From Lachnospiraceae bacterium (GTDB lineage Bacteria > Bacillota_A > Clostridia > Lachnospirales > Lachnospiraceae): a stretch of 64,000 nt of DNA. The stretch is from contig JAFOYH010000036.1 in NCBI GenBank assembly GCA_017391465.1, positions 6,810-70,809 of the forward strand, written 5' to 3'. Every line of letters starts with the position of its first letter. The first letter of the stretch is position 1. Of the stretch, positions 52,658-62,858 are shown one piece after another. Made by a program: the position numbers and the translations under genes. The notes below the pieces were generated by a model. It was not told the DNA's origin. It was given only the letters and a program-made list of their open reading frames with translations, and made no database searches.

Positions 52658-53893
52658 ATGGTCATTGAAAAATTTTTAAGATATGTATCAATTGATACGC
52701 AGTCAGATCCAGAATCAACATCATTTCCAAGTACAGAAAAACAGAAAGATCTGGCACGCATCTTATATAAAGAACTTGTAGAAATGGGTGCTTCCGATTG
52801 TTACATGAGCGAAGAATTCGGTTATGTCTATGCTTTTATTCCGCCAACAGATAATGGCAGATGCACGAAGACATTGGCATTTGTTTCCCATATGGATACC
52901 GCATCCGATTCTTCCGGTAAAGATATCAAAGCACGTATTGTTGAAAACTATGACGGTAAAGATATTATTTTAAACGAAGAACTGAATCTTATTTCTTCTC
53001 CAGCCACTTACCCGGAACTTTTAGAGTATGTCGGCAAATCCTTAATTGTCACAGACGGTACAACTTTACTTGGTGGAGATGATAAAGCTGGTGTGGCTGA
53101 AATCATGTCCATGGCCGAATATCTGATCCATCATCCTGAAATTGAACACGGACCAATCTCCATCGCATTTACACCGGACGAAGAAGTCGGTGGCGGTGTA
53201 GATCACATTGAACTTGAGCGCATGCATGCAGATATTGCTTATACCGTTGATGGTGGCGGTATCGGCGAGATTGAATATGAAAACTTTAATGCTGCATCTG
53301 CAGACATCGAAATTCATGGTGTCGTTGTTCATCCGGGTTCTGCAAAAGATAAAATGATCAATGCCGCTTCCATTGCAGCAGAATTTGATTTCATGCTGCC
53401 TGCCAATGAACGTCCTCAGTATACAGAAGGTTATGAAGGTTTCTTCCATTTGATGCACATTTCCGGTGGTGTTGAACAAACAGAATTGTCCTATATCATT
53501 CGTGATCATGATAAAGAAAAGTTCGATGCAAAAAAAGCTTTAATTCTTAAAAATACAGAGATACTCAATACGAAATATGGTGAAGGCACAGTGACTTCAA
53601 AACTTTCAGACACATATTTCAATATGAAAGAAAAAGTTGTTCCAGAATATCAGTTTTTAATTGATGCAGCCATTGATTCTATGAAAGCATTGGACATCGA
53701 ACCAAAGATTACACCTGTTCGAGGCGGCACGGATGGTGCAAATCTCTCTTATATGGGATTACCTTGTCCAAACCTTTGTACGGGTGGTCACAACTTCCAT
53801 GGACGCTATGAATTTATCTGTGTCGAATCCATGAGAAAGATTGTTGATCTCTTGATCAAGATTGCTCAGGATATGTATAAATATTGCAATTAA
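52658..53893 (+). CDS. pepT: Peptidase T (tripeptide aminopeptidase)
   Basis: Zinc-dependent M20-family tripeptidase, cytosolic. Metal ligands and catalytic residues occur in VSHMDTASD, GGDDKAGVAEIM, TPDEEVGGGVD and TVDGGGIGEIEYE, and the C-terminal CTGGHNFHG His. ATG at 52658 gives good spacing to AAAGGAG; an ATG two codons earlier is too close. 411 aa, the usual size. Confidence 0.96.
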   Translation: MVIEKFLRYVSIDTQSDPESTSFPSTEKQKDLARILYKELVEMGASDCYMSEEFGYVYAFIPPTDNGRCTKTLAFVSHMDTASDSSGKDIKARIVENYDGKDIILNEELNLISSPATYPELLEYVGKSLIVTDGTTLLGGDDKAGVAEIMSMAEYLIHHPEIEHGPISIAFTPDEEVGGGVDHIELERMHADIAYTVDGGGIGEIEYENFNAASADIEIHGVVVHPGSAKDKMINAASIAAEFDFMLPANERPQYTEGYEGFFHLMHISGGVEQTELSYIIRDHDKEKFDAKKALILKNTEILNTKYGEGTVTSKLSDTYFNMKEKVVPEYQFLIDAAIDSMKALDIEPKITPVRGGTDGANLSYMGLPCPNLCTGGHNFHGRYEFICVESMRKIVDLLIKIAQDMYKYCN

Positions 53894-53910
53894 ACATAAT
53901 TCCACATATG

Positions 53911-53945
53911 AATTAAGGGGAAACCAAATTGGTTTCCCCTTAATT
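53911..53945. terminator. Terminator between pepT and glgB
   Basis: Perfect 15-bp inverted repeat (AATTAAGGGGAAACC with complement) around a 5-base loop between convergent genes; flanks are A/T rich. Confidence 0.75.
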
Positions 53946-53952
53946 ATTTCAA

Positions 53953-55944
53953 TTATTCCGATTTAATTTTTTCTTTAAATACAACTGCTGTTCTCGCTGG
54001 CAGATAAAGTTCAACAAAATGTTGTCCATCAAATTTCTTTGTGGAATAAGTCATATGTTCAACACGATTCTGTCCACCATATTTTTCATCATCACTGGAA
54101 AGAACAACTTCATAATCAGCGTTATTTCTAACGGGTACAAGAACATTCGTCAAAGACTGGGACGGACTGAAATTCAATGCAAAAAGCAACCCATTTCTAG
54201 AAAAAACGATAGTCTTTTCCGGTTCTTTTAATAAACAAAGATCAGCCATTTTCTGTTTGAACATATTATTTTCTTTGGCAAGATGGATCATATCCCGATC
54301 AAATTCTCCCAGCCATTGATATTTCAAGAACCCATTATCCAAAAGACTCCACTGACGTCTGCAATAATGGAAACTCCATCCATTACCTTCGCGAGGGAAA
54401 TCGATCCATTCCGGATGTCCAAATTCATTACCCATAAAATTAAGATAGGCTTCACCGCCACCGCCAAGAGTAAACAGACGAATCATCTTATGAAGTGCAA
54501 TCGCACGATCGATAACCAAATTATGACAAGCTTTATCCATATCGGTATACATGGCTGCATCTGCCAAACGGAAGATCATCGTTTTATCACCAACAAGGGC
54601 CTGATCATGACTTTCCACATAGGCAACCGTGTCTTCTCCGGCACGACGCAGGCACATATCTCCCCACATTTTACCAATCTGCCAATCTTCATCTTTTAAT
54701 TCCTTCACTGTACGAATCCACATGTCAGGAAGTCCCATAGCCAGACGATAATCAAATCCAATACCGCCATCATCGATCGGCAGACACATTCCAGGCATAC
54801 CAGACATATCTTCCGCAATGGTGATTGCATCCGGTTTTACCTGACGAATGAGCTCATTGGCAAGCTGCAAATACGTAATGGCTTCCACATGTGTATTATA
54901 TGAAAAATACTTTCGATCGTTATCAAAACTTGTACCAAGACCATGATCATGATACAGCATAGATGTGACTCCATCAAAACGAAAACCATCAAAATGATAC
55001 TCAGTTAACCAGAACTTTAAATTAGAAAGCAAGAAATGAAGCACTTCATCTTTACCGTAGTTAAAGCACTTTGTTCCCCATGCCGGATGTTCACCTTTTT
55101 CACCATCATGGAAAAACTGCCATGTGGTACCATCAAACATATTAATACCTTCGGCTGTATTTTTAACTGCATGAGAATGTACAAGATCTAATAACACACG
55201 GATTCCCATCTCATGAGCCTTATTCACAAGATATTTTAAGTCTTCCGGTTTGCCAAACCAGCTGGATGCAGCATAAAAACTGGATACCTGATAGCCAAAA
55301 CTGCCATAATATGGATGTTCCATAATGGCCATCAACTGAATAGTATTATAGCCGGCACGTTTAATGTGAGGTAACGTTATATCCGCAAATTCACGATATG
55401 TACCAACTCTTCCTTCTTCCTGTGCCATACCAACATGTGCTTCATATATATAGAGTTCACTGTCCGCTTTAAAGTTTGCATCTGTCCACTCAAAAACTTT
55501 CCGGTCATCGACAACTTCACAGCACCATGTAATCGTCTCAGGATCCTGTACAACGCGACGTGCATATAATGGAATATGTTCGGTACGTGTCATGTTGGCA
55601 TCAACAACCGTCTTCACTTTACAACCATCCCAAAGGACATCATCCCCATCAAGTTTTAACTCCCAGATACCAAATTCTTTTCTTTTCAATGGATATTGAA
55701 CTGGATTCCAGTTATTAAACTCACCCATTAAATAAAGCTGATGCGCATTCGGAGCCCATTCACGATAAACCCATCCGCCATCCACGTGATGAATGCCAAA
55801 ATAATCATGTGCATTGGCAAAATCGTTCAATGATTTATGATTCCATAAGAGACGTCCTTTCGTTCCATGATAATTGGACATACGTAAATGAATGTCTTCT
55901 AAAAAAGGTTTCAATTGTGGATTTAAATCTAAAACTTTATACAT
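53953..55944 (-). CDS. glgB: 1,4-alpha-glucan branching enzyme
   Basis: GH13 glucan branching enzyme of 663 aa with an N-terminal CBM48 domain (VYREWAPNAHQLYLMGEFNNW), a TIM-barrel catalytic domain with nucleophile Asp in FRFDGVTSM, acid Glu in TIAEDMSG and the transition-state Asp in YVESHDQAL, and an all-beta C-terminal domain. The sequence style (short N-terminus, WHLFHYG-free) suggests the eukaryote-like GH13_8 branch, by eye. It is alone; no glgC/glgA/glgP nearby. Makes alpha-1,6 branches in glycogen. Confidence 0.93.
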   Translation of the reverse strand: MYKVLDLNPQLKPFLEDIHLRMSNYHGTKGRLLWNHKSLNDFANAHDYFGIHHVDGGWVYREWAPNAHQLYLMGEFNNWNPVQYPLKRKEFGIWELKLDGDDVLWDGCKVKTVVDANMTRTEHIPLYARRVVQDPETITWCCEVVDDRKVFEWTDANFKADSELYIYEAHVGMAQEEGRVGTYREFADITLPHIKRAGYNTIQLMAIMEHPYYGSFGYQVSSFYAASSWFGKPEDLKYLVNKAHEMGIRVLLDLVHSHAVKNTAEGINMFDGTTWQFFHDGEKGEHPAWGTKCFNYGKDEVLHFLLSNLKFWLTEYHFDGFRFDGVTSMLYHDHGLGTSFDNDRKYFSYNTHVEAITYLQLANELIRQVKPDAITIAEDMSGMPGMCLPIDDGGIGFDYRLAMGLPDMWIRTVKELKDEDWQIGKMWGDMCLRRAGEDTVAYVESHDQALVGDKTMIFRLADAAMYTDMDKACHNLVIDRAIALHKMIRLFTLGGGGEAYLNFMGNEFGHPEWIDFPREGNGWSFHYCRRQWSLLDNGFLKYQWLGEFDRDMIHLAKENNMFKQKMADLCLLKEPEKTIVFSRNGLLFALNFSPSQSLTNVLVPVRNNADYEVVLSSDDEKYGGQNRVEHMTYSTKKFDGQHFVELYLPARTAVVFKEKIKSE

Positions 55945-55996
55945 ATTTACATCTCCTTTTTGATGATGAAATCAAAATATAGTATCTATGTTAATT

Positions 55997-56024
55997 ATTA
56001 TACCACAGTTTCCCCACAGAACAA
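55997..56024 (-). promoter_or_regulatory. Promoter of glgB
   Basis: TTGTTC (56019-56024) and TATAAT (55997-56002) with 16-base spacing and an upstream TGG (extended -10). Confidence 0.7.
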
Positions 56025-56044
56025 TTCAAAAAGAACGGTCATAT

Positions 56045-57706
56045 TTAATCGCATTCATTTTTTAATATAATTGTAATAGTTGTACCCTTTCCCAATTCAC
56101 TATAAACGTCAATTTTTCCTTGATGGTATTGTACCGCATGTTTTACAATTGATAATCCCAAGCCTGTACCACCCGATTGTTTGGAATGACTTTTATCCAC
56201 ACGATAAAAACGTTCGAATACTTTTTCCTGATGTTCCGGTGCAATTCCTATTCCATTGTCTTGCACTTTCAGATGGATTTCATTGTTATGCTGTGATATA
56301 GAAACCTTTATATATCCACCAGGCTTATTATATTTAATCGCATTATCGCATAGGTTATATATAGCTTCATAAAGCAGGCTGCGAACGCCGGTGATTACGC
56401 CTTTGTCACCACTCACTTCAATCGAAACACCTTTCATTCTTGCAGCATCTGCAAGCACTTCTGAAACATCCTTACTTAATTCATATAAAGAAATTTCTTC
56501 TTGCTCCATTTCAAGTTTAGCATCCAACTGTGAAAGTCGAATAATATCTTCAATCAATGATACCAGACGAGAAGCTTCTTTCCGAATATGTGCTACAAAG
56601 CGCGGAAGATCTTCCTTCTTTACAATTCCATTTTCTATCAGTTCGGCAGATCCAATAATCGATTGCAGCGGTGTTTTTAATTCATGCGATACATTTGCAG
56701 TAAATTCTCGACGATTTTGTTCCGCATTTACCTGATCCGTAACATCATAAGCAAGTATTACAATTCCTTGCATATAATTTTCAGATTTTATACAGCTTAG
56801 ATCAAAACGATATACTTTCCCATTCAAATTAGACTGAAAAGAAAAATCACCCTGCTTCTTTGCCTCCTCTAATGCATTGCGCATATTTTGCTTGCGATGA
56901 ACAATCATGAAATCTTCTCCAATACAATGAGTGTTCGTATGAAACAGCCTCTGAGCCGAAGGATTAATACTGATGATTCTTCCAGTATGGTCCAGGAGAA
57001 CTAATGCTTCTTTCATATTTTCAGTAATCTGATCAAATTCTTCTTGCTTTTTCTTTAGTTTATTCATTTGGCTTTTTATTTCCTGCCGCTGCTCATGAAT
57101 TCTGCACAGAAGCGGAGACAATTCTTCATAAGATTCATTACTTAGAGGATCGTCTAAATCTAATTCATTCAACGGCTTCACTATGTGTTTTGCCATACGA
57201 TTCGCAAGCCATAATGACAGAACAATTGCTATAATTGCGACAAAACCTATTGGCTGAATCATTCCAATGATGAGCGCAATAATGTTAGCACTGCTTACTG
57301 AAATACGAAGTACCGTTCCGTCAGATAAACGAATGGATTCATAAATTGTTTTTTCAGTTAACGTTGCGGAATAACGCATACTGCTTCCTTTTCCGGAATC
57401 TAATGCCTCTTTTATCTCTTCTCGATTCGCGTGATTTTCCATGGTCTCTGCTTCTGCATGACTATCAAATAAAATTTCACCATCTGAGTCAATCCATGTT
57501 AATCTATATTGTTTTGAATTTAAACGATTCAAATAGGACTTTCCCAGCTGTTCTGTAGCTGTTGCTGCCAAATGCAGCTCATCATTTAATTGTGATTTCT
57601 GAATATTGCCAAAGTATTGATACATTACTCCTGTAATAATAAGCAAACTTGCTAACAAAACAACCATAGCAGCTGTTAAAATGGATTTTAAAATTTTACG
57701 CGTCAT
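56045..57706 (-). CDS. phoR: Phosphate-regulon sensor histidine kinase PhoR
   Basis: 553-aa membrane kinase: two membrane segments (about 10-30 and 146-168) around a small extracytoplasmic domain, HAMP-like and PAS regions (PAS at about 230-330, LVLLDHTGRIISINPSAQRLF), phospho-acceptor His in VSHELKTPLQSIIG and HATPase motifs (NAIKYN, GTGLGLSIV). It overlaps phoP by 11 bases. Located at the end of pstSCAB-phoU-phoP-phoR, it senses phosphate supply through Pst/PhoU. Confidence 0.93.
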   Translation of the reverse strand: MTRKILKSILTAAMVVLLASLLIITGVMYQYFGNIQKSQLNDELHLAATATEQLGKSYLNRLNSKQYRLTWIDSDGEILFDSHAEAETMENHANREEIKEALDSGKGSSMRYSATLTEKTIYESIRLSDGTVLRISVSSANIIALIIGMIQPIGFVAIIAIVLSLWLANRMAKHIVKPLNELDLDDPLSNESYEELSPLLCRIHEQRQEIKSQMNKLKKKQEEFDQITENMKEALVLLDHTGRIISINPSAQRLFHTNTHCIGEDFMIVHRKQNMRNALEEAKKQGDFSFQSNLNGKVYRFDLSCIKSENYMQGIVILAYDVTDQVNAEQNRREFTANVSHELKTPLQSIIGSAELIENGIVKKEDLPRFVAHIRKEASRLVSLIEDIIRLSQLDAKLEMEQEEISLYELSKDVSEVLADAARMKGVSIEVSGDKGVITGVRSLLYEAIYNLCDNAIKYNKPGGYIKVSISQHNNEIHLKVQDNGIGIAPEHQEKVFERFYRVDKSHSKQSGGTGLGLSIVKHAVQYHQGKIDVYSELGKGTTITIILKNECD

Positions 57707-58376
57707 AGAATACCTCCCATCGATATCCTACGTTTCGAATGGTTTCAATCATCTTCCCATAAGACCCAAGTTTTTGACGCAGGCTGCGAATATGCGAATC
57801 CAGAGTTCTTGAATCTCCCATATAATCCATATTCCATACCTGTGAAAACAACTGTTCTCTTGTATAAACCATTCCAGGATGAGATAAAAACAAACGCAAC
57901 AACTCGAATTCTTTATATGTAAGTTGAATTCTCTGTTCTTCTGCAAATACAGTATGCGCTTGTAAATTAACAATTAAGTTTCCCGATTTTAATATACCGT
58001 CGGTTTCCTGTGGTCTACAACGTCTTAAAACAGCTTTCACTCTTGAAACCATTTCCATTATACTGAATGGCTTCACAATATAATCGTCCGCTCCAAGATC
58101 CAGCCCACGAATACGATCGTATTCCTGACCTTTTGCAGTTGCCATAACAACTGGAATATCTCTGTATGCTACAGATTCTTTCATTTTACTTAAAAGTTCT
58201 ATTCCATCCATTCCAGGCAGCATTACGTCTAAAATAACTAATTCCGGCTTTTCATTTTTCAATGCATGCCAAAAAGCGGTTCCATCTTCGAACCCCTTTG
58301 TTTCAAATCCCGCTGATTCTAAAGCATATAATTCAATATCACGAATGCTGCTATCGTCTTCTACGCACCATATCAC
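57696..58376 (-). CDS. phoP: Phosphate-regulon response regulator PhoP
   Basis: OmpR/PhoB-type regulator. Receiver phospho-acceptor Asp50 in LVILDVMLPGMDG; winged-helix domain with the usual YKEFELLRLF and NVGYRWE segments. The start is uncertain: an upstream in-frame ATG overlaps phoU, while GTG at 58376 (226 aa) begins where the receiver fold does and follows a GGAGG/GGTGG region, so I prefer it. It overlaps phoR. It presumably binds the Pho-box-like repeats ahead of pstS. Confidence 0.9.
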   Translation of the reverse strand: MIWCVEDDSSIRDIELYALESAGFETKGFEDGTAFWHALKNEKPELVILDVMLPGMDGIELLSKMKESVAYRDIPVVMATAKGQEYDRIRGLDLGADDYIVKPFSIMEMVSRVKAVLRRCRPQETDGILKSGNLIVNLQAHTVFAEEQRIQLTYKEFELLRLFLSHPGMVYTREQLFSQVWNMDYMGDSRTLDSHIRSLRQKLGSYGKMIETIRNVGYRWEVFYDA

Positions 58377-58393
58377 GATTTCATACCACCCTC

Positions 58394-59029
58394 CTAGTGT
58401 GTTCCTGTTACGGAATAAATCACCCACTCTGCTATATTGGTTGCATGGTCTCCTATGCGTTCAAAGTATTTAGAAATCATCAAGAGATCAAGCGCAAAAC
58501 CACCAGCATTTGCATTTTCTGAAATCAGGCTAATTATATCATTTTTAATTCTTAAAAAATAGTCATCTACAACATCATCCTGTACAAGTACTTCTTTTGC
58601 AAGCACAATATCTTTTTTTACAAATGCTTCAATACTTGCATTTACCATTTTACTCGTTTCAAGAGCCATGTCCAGAACAATTTCCATACTGTCCATTGTA
58701 TGACCATCCATAAACACAACAATTTCTGCGATATCTTCTGCCATATCTCCAATACGTTCCATATCTGTTATCATCTTAAGTGCTGCAGAGATTACACGCA
58801 GATCTCGAGCAACAGGCTGTTGGTGAAGCAGCAGTTTCATGCATCTTCTTTCAATTTCCCGTTCCATCTGGTCAATTCCGGAACCGTCCTCTTTTATTTG
58901 TTTTGCCAATTCAACATCGCCTGTCGTAAGCGCTTTTGCCACCTGTGCAATCGCCTCTTCACACATGGAGCCCATTTCAATAAGTTCTCTGTTCAATTCA
59001 AATAGCTGTTCGTCAAATCTATTTCTCAT
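58394..59029 (-). CDS. phoU: Phosphate-specific transport system regulator PhoU
   Basis: 211-aa all-helical protein with two PhoU three-helix bundles, each with the metal-binding E/DxxxD type motif region (MITDMERIGDMAEDIAEI and ISKYFERIGDHATNIAEW). It links Pst transporter activity to PhoR signalling. It is 14 bases after pstB. Confidence 0.96.
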   Translation of the reverse strand: MRNRFDEQLFELNRELIEMGSMCEEAIAQVAKALTTGDVELAKQIKEDGSGIDQMEREIERRCMKLLLHQQPVARDLRVISAALKMITDMERIGDMAEDIAEIVVFMDGHTMDSMEIVLDMALETSKMVNASIEAFVKKDIVLAKEVLVQDDVVDDYFLRIKNDIISLISENANAGGFALDLLMISKYFERIGDHATNIAEWVIYSVTGTH

Positions 59030-59043
59030 AATTTCCCCCTGTT

Positions 59044-59799
59044 TTATCCAAACCTTCCTGTAATATAATCTTCTGTGCGCTTGTCCTGTGGCTGTGAAAA
59101 GATATCATCCGTTTTCCCAAATTCCACTAATTCACCAAGAAGAAAGAATGCTGTATAGTCCGACACGCGAACTGCCTGCTGCATATTGTGCGTAACCATA
59201 ACAATCGTGTATTTTTCTTTTAATTCCATAACCAGATCTTCAATACGTGATGTTGAGATTGGATCGAGTGCAGATGTCGGCTCATCCATCAATAGAATTT
59301 TTGGCCGTACTGCCAATGCTCTTGCAATACACAGACGCTGCTGCTGACCACCAGACATTCCCAGCGCATTCTTTTTCAGTCTGTCTTTTACTTCGTCCCA
59401 GATGGCTGCATCTCTCAAGGCATTTTCGACAATTTCATCCAATTGGTTTTTATTTGTAATTCCATGCGTGCGTGGTCCATATGCTACATTATCGTAAATA
59501 CTCATAGGAAATGGATTTGGTTTTTGGAATACCATACCAATTTCTTTGCGCAGTTGATTTACATCTACTTCCTTCGAAAAAATGTCATTATTTTCATAAC
59601 GAACATCGCCCGTGATCCTTACCCCTGGAATCAGATCATTCATACGATTTAATGTTTTAAGAAATGTAGATTTTCCACACCCGGATGGACCAATAAAAGC
59701 AGTAATGCTTTTTTCAGGAATTTCAATATTTACATTTTTAAGTGCCTGTTGTTCTCCATACCACAGACACATATCTTTTACAGAAATAATATTATTCAT
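59044..59799 (-). CDS. pstB: Phosphate ABC transporter ATPase PstB
   Basis: 251-aa ATPase with [38 protein letters not shown] and [14 protein letters not shown], all typical of PstB. I use ATG at 59799, four bases after the pstA stop; a start 18 codons upstream would lie within pstA. Confidence 0.96.
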   Translation of the reverse strand: MNNIISVKDMCLWYGEQQALKNVNIEIPEKSITAFIGPSGCGKSTFLKTLNRMNDLIPGVRITGDVRYENNDIFSKEVDVNQLRKEIGMVFQKPNPFPMSIYDNVAYGPRTHGITNKNQLDEIVENALRDAAIWDEVKDRLKKNALGMSGGQQQRLCIARALAVRPKILLMDEPTSALDPISTSRIEDLVMELKEKYTIVMVTHNMQQAVRVSDYTAFFLLGELVEFGKTDDIFSQPQDKRTEDYITGRFG

Positions 59800-59803
59800 A
59801 AGC

Positions 59804-60661
59804 CTATAAACTTCTCCTCTTTGCAAAATATTTTTGCACCAGTGTGGCCACAAAATTAATCACTAAAGTTAACATCATTAAAATAGCTGCAATTGCAAAA
59901 GCAACTCCGAATTCCCCCTGCTCTTTTGCATATACATAAAGTGCCACAGTAAGGGATGCTCCTGGCATTGAAAGGCCACGAATCAGACCATTTACCGTAT
60001 GTGCAAATCCAGCTGTAAACAAAAGTGCTGCTGACTCGCCAAGAATACGACCCACAGAAAGAATACATCCTGTAATCACTCCATCCACACATCCCGGAAG
60101 CACCACAGTACGAACGACTCTCCATTTTCCAGCACCTAATCCGAAGGCTCCTTCCCGATAAGACTGAGGTACTGTTTTTAAGCTCTCCTGTGTCGTTCTC
60201 ATAATAGTAGGTAAATTCATAATTACAAGTGTCAGTGCACCAGCCAACAGACAGGTTCCCATACTATTGGAAAACAGAAGCATGCCGACCAAACCATAAA
60301 TAATTGAAGGAATGCCCGAAAGTGTTTCTGCTGCATATTCGATGATTCCGACCACTTTTTTATTCGATGCATATTCTGTCAGATAAATAGCAGCTCCAAC
60401 TCCAATCGGCAGAACAATTAGTAACGTCGCAATCACGAGATATACCGTATTCAAAATATCTGGTAAAATACCGATTTTCTCTGTCAGATAGCTTGGTGAC
60501 GTTGTTAAAAGTTCCCATGTAATATTCGGAATTCCTTTTACCAGAACATATATCAGAAGGAATAACACTAATGACGCGGTAATACCAACCGAAGCATACA
60601 TCAATGTTCTCATCATTAATTCATAAATTTTTCTTTTTTTTGATATTGATTGATTCAACAT
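59804..60661 (-). CDS. pstA: Phosphate ABC transporter permease PstA
   Basis: 285-aa polytopic permease with about six membrane segments and the EAA-loop region [23 protein letters not shown], plus [15 protein letters not shown] typical of PstA/PstC. Three bases after pstC. Confidence 0.96.
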   Translation of the reverse strand: MLNQSISKKRKIYELMMRTLMYASVGITASLVLFLLIYVLVKGIPNITWELLTTSPSYLTEKIGILPDILNTVYLVIATLLIVLPIGVGAAIYLTEYASNKKVVGIIEYAAETLSGIPSIIYGLVGMLLFSNSMGTCLLAGALTLVIMNLPTIMRTTQESLKTVPQSYREGAFGLGAGKWRVVRTVVLPGCVDGVITGCILSVGRILGESAALLFTAGFAHTVNGLIRGLSMPGASLTVALYVYAKEQGEFGVAFAIAAILMMLTLVINFVATLVQKYFAKRRSL

Positions 60662-60664
60662 AAA

Positions 60665-61531
60665 CTATTCCCTTTCTCGTTTGAGGAAGAAATTTAAAGA
60701 AGCATTAATCAGCATAATAAAGAAGAACAATACTAATGCAATAGAAAAAAGTGCTTCACGCTGTAAGCCGCTTGAGTATGCCATCTCGCTTGATACAGCG
60801 GTCGTTAAAAAACGTACACTCTGAAACAATGAATTCGGCATATTCGGTGCATTTCCTGCAACCATCATAACCGCCATTGCTTCTCCAATTGCACGTCCTA
60901 CCCCTAATACAACGGCTGCTGCAATCCCGCTTTTCGCAGCCGGAACAGAAACCTTAAAATATGTTTCAACCGGAGTTGCACCCAAAGCAAGTGACGCATC
61001 TTCATATTCCTTAGGTACAGCATCCAATGCAGTGATCGACATTTTAATAATGGATGGCAGAATCATAACTGCCAGGACAATAATGGCCGCCAGCAAGCTT
61101 GCTCCGTCCGGTACACGAAAAAGTTTCCTGATGCCTGGTACCAGCACCAACATGCCGACCAAACCATAGACGACGGAAGGAATTCCTGCTAAAAGACTGA
61201 CCGCAGACTGCATTACAGATTTCATTTTCGGACTCGCGATCTTTGACAAATAGACTGCTGTCATAAAACCAATGGGAACACCAATGAATATTGCACCTGC
61301 TGTTCCATAAATACTTGTTAAAATAAATGATAAAATACCATATTGTGGTTCTATGGCAGTTGAAGTCCATTCCTTTCCAAAAAGAAAATCTATAAGACCA
61401 ATTTTACGAATTGCCGGAATTCCGGAAATCACCAGATACACAGTGATCAAAAAAACACAGCCTACTGTGATCAAACCTAATATCAGAAAAATACCATGAA
61501 TTATTCTCTCTAAAATTTGGTTTTTCTTCAT
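60665..61531 (-). CDS. pstC: Phosphate ABC transporter permease PstC
   Basis: 288-aa polytopic permease, sister of PstA, with AGIPSVVYGLVGMLVLVP and the EAA-loop YEDASLALGATPVETYFKV; conserved GVGRAIGEAMAVMMVAGN near the C-terminus. Second gene of the pst operon. Confidence 0.96.
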   Translation of the reverse strand: MKKNQILERIIHGIFLILGLITVGCVFLITVYLVISGIPAIRKIGLIDFLFGKEWTSTAIEPQYGILSFILTSIYGTAGAIFIGVPIGFMTAVYLSKIASPKMKSVMQSAVSLLAGIPSVVYGLVGMLVLVPGIRKLFRVPDGASLLAAIIVLAVMILPSIIKMSITALDAVPKEYEDASLALGATPVETYFKVSVPAAKSGIAAAVVLGVGRAIGEAMAVMMVAGNAPNMPNSLFQSVRFLTTAVSSEMAYSSGLQREALFSIALVLFFFIMLINASLNFFLKRERE

Positions 61532-61559
61532 ATTTATAACCTCACTTCACAGCACAGTA

Positions 61560-61585
61560 GCGATGGCTGATCACTCAGCCACCGC
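61560..61585 (-). other. Intergenic hairpin after pstS
   Basis: GCGGTGGCTGA / TCAGCCATCGC stem with a 4-base loop and no T run; probably stabilises the pstS part of the transcript or marks a processing site so PstS is produced in excess. Confidence 0.5.
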
Positions 61586-61595
61586 ACTCACTTTG

Positions 61596-62405
61596 TTATT
61601 CGTTTGCAGGAACAACACCTGCTGATAAAATAATCTCGTTTGCATCCGTTGAAGTTATGTAATCATAAAATTCCTGTGCTGCTTCGCTAAGCTCTGCATC
61701 TGTTTTTGTTACTAAAACAAATGGTCGCTGCACTACATAACTTCCGTCTTTGATTGTTTCTTCTGTTGCAGCTACACCATTTACACTTAATGCTTTTACA
61801 CTTTCTTTTACAGATGCCACAGAAGCATATCCGATTGCATCCGGATTCTGTGCAACCGTAGTAATCACATCACCTGTAGAAGTAAGTTCCTGACGATATT
61901 GGCACATATCTTCTGTTTCAGTAATTGTTTCAAAACCATCACGTGTACCACTTCCTGCTTCACGTCCAATCAATACGATTTCTGCATCTTTTCCTCCGAC
62001 TTCAGACCAATTGGTAATTTCGCCAGTGTAAATTTTTGCAATTGTTTCCAAATCTAAATTTTCTACTGAATTTTCAGGATTTACAATAATTGCAATTCCA
62101 TCATAAGCAAGTACTGTTCCATTAAGACCAGACGCCTTTTCTTCTTCTTTTAAGTCACGGGAAGATAAGCCGATATCGCAACGTCCTTCCTGAACCGCCT
62201 GAATTCCACTTCCCGAACCTGTTGGATTATAAGTAAAACTGTTCCCTGTCTCATTCTGGAACGCTTCTCCCAAAGATCCGATGACCTTTTCCATAGAAGT
62301 CGAGCCATCTGTTGTTACAGCTCCTGTTGTTTTTCCTCCACAACCTGTGAATGCTGAAATTGCCATAACAGCAACCATCATCAATGTCATAATTTTTTTA
62401 CACAT
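61596..62405 (-). CDS. pstS: Phosphate-binding lipoprotein PstS
   Basis: 269-aa exported phosphate-binding protein with a lipoprotein signal (lipobox FTGC, Cys22), then the PstS-type ligand loops TTDGSTSMEKVI, TGSGSGIQAV and REAGSGTRDGF. First gene of pstSCAB-phoU-phoP-phoR. AAAGGAG precedes the ATG. Confidence 0.96.
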   Translation of the reverse strand: MCKKIMTLMMVAVMAISAFTGCGGKTTGAVTTDGSTSMEKVIGSLGEAFQNETGNSFTYNPTGSGSGIQAVQEGRCDIGLSSRDLKEEEKASGLNGTVLAYDGIAIIVNPENSVENLDLETIAKIYTGEITNWSEVGGKDAEIVLIGREAGSGTRDGFETITETEDMCQYRQELTSTGDVITTVAQNPDAIGYASVASVKESVKALSVNGVAATEETIKDGSYVVQRPFVLVTKTDAELSEAAQEFYDYITSTDANEIILSAGVVPANE

Positions 62406-62474
62406 TTTATAGATCTCCTTTCAAACATTTCTTTTTTTATTTATCTCTATCACAGTTATCAGTCTAAAATTCGT

Positions 62475-62523
62475 ATGTAAAATAAAAAATACAAGAAATG
62501 TGAAATCTATGTGAAATATGAAA
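62475..62523 (-). promoter_or_regulatory. Pho-box-like direct repeats ahead of pstS
   Basis: On the minus strand TTTCACA occurs twice exactly 11 bases apart (ending at 62499 and 62510), flanked by TTTCATA and TTTTACAT copies. Direct TTnACA-type repeats at 11-base period are the PhoP-binding pattern in Firmicutes. A -10 was not confidently placed. Confidence 0.6.
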
Positions 62524-62533
62524 TTTTTATAGC

Positions 62534-62574
62534 AAAAAAACAGGTGAGGGATTTTTGTATCCCTTCACCTGTTT
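62534..62574 (-). terminator. Terminator of the pyridoxamine-kinase operon
   Basis: Stem AAACAGGTGAAGGGAT / ATCCCTCACCTGTTT around a short loop, followed by T residues on the minus strand. Confidence 0.85.
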
Positions 62575-62621
62575 CCGTTCTTTCTCCAGATGTTCAATGA
62601 TTAGATTTTATCAATCATCTA

Positions 62622-62858
62622 CTAATCTACCTTTTCAATTTTGAACACATTAATTGTATCTACATCCGGGCAACAGAAAACATTACTCTTTAACTCGCCA
62701 CCATAGCGTAAGATATCAATCATTGGAAAAAGGACGTGAGCAGCCATTGGACACAACTTTCCTCTTTCTGTATCAAAATCAAAAGTATCTCCAACCTTAT
62801 GTCCTCTGTGACAAGGACACGCACCTTTTTGTTCTACCAATGTTATTTTAATCTTCAT
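62622..62858 (-). CDS. TIGR04076 family protein
   Basis: 78-aa protein with paired cysteines (ACPCHRGHKVGD, GKLCPMAAH, VFCCPD), matching the TIGR04076 family of small Cys-containing proteins of unknown function; probably metal- or redox-linked. Start overlaps the kinase stop by four bases (ATGA), so it is coupled to the pyridoxamine kinase gene. Confidence 0.85.
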   Translation of the reverse strand: MKIKITLVEQKGACPCHRGHKVGDTFDFDTERGKLCPMAAHVLFPMIDILRYGGELKSNVFCCPDVDTINVFKIEKVD

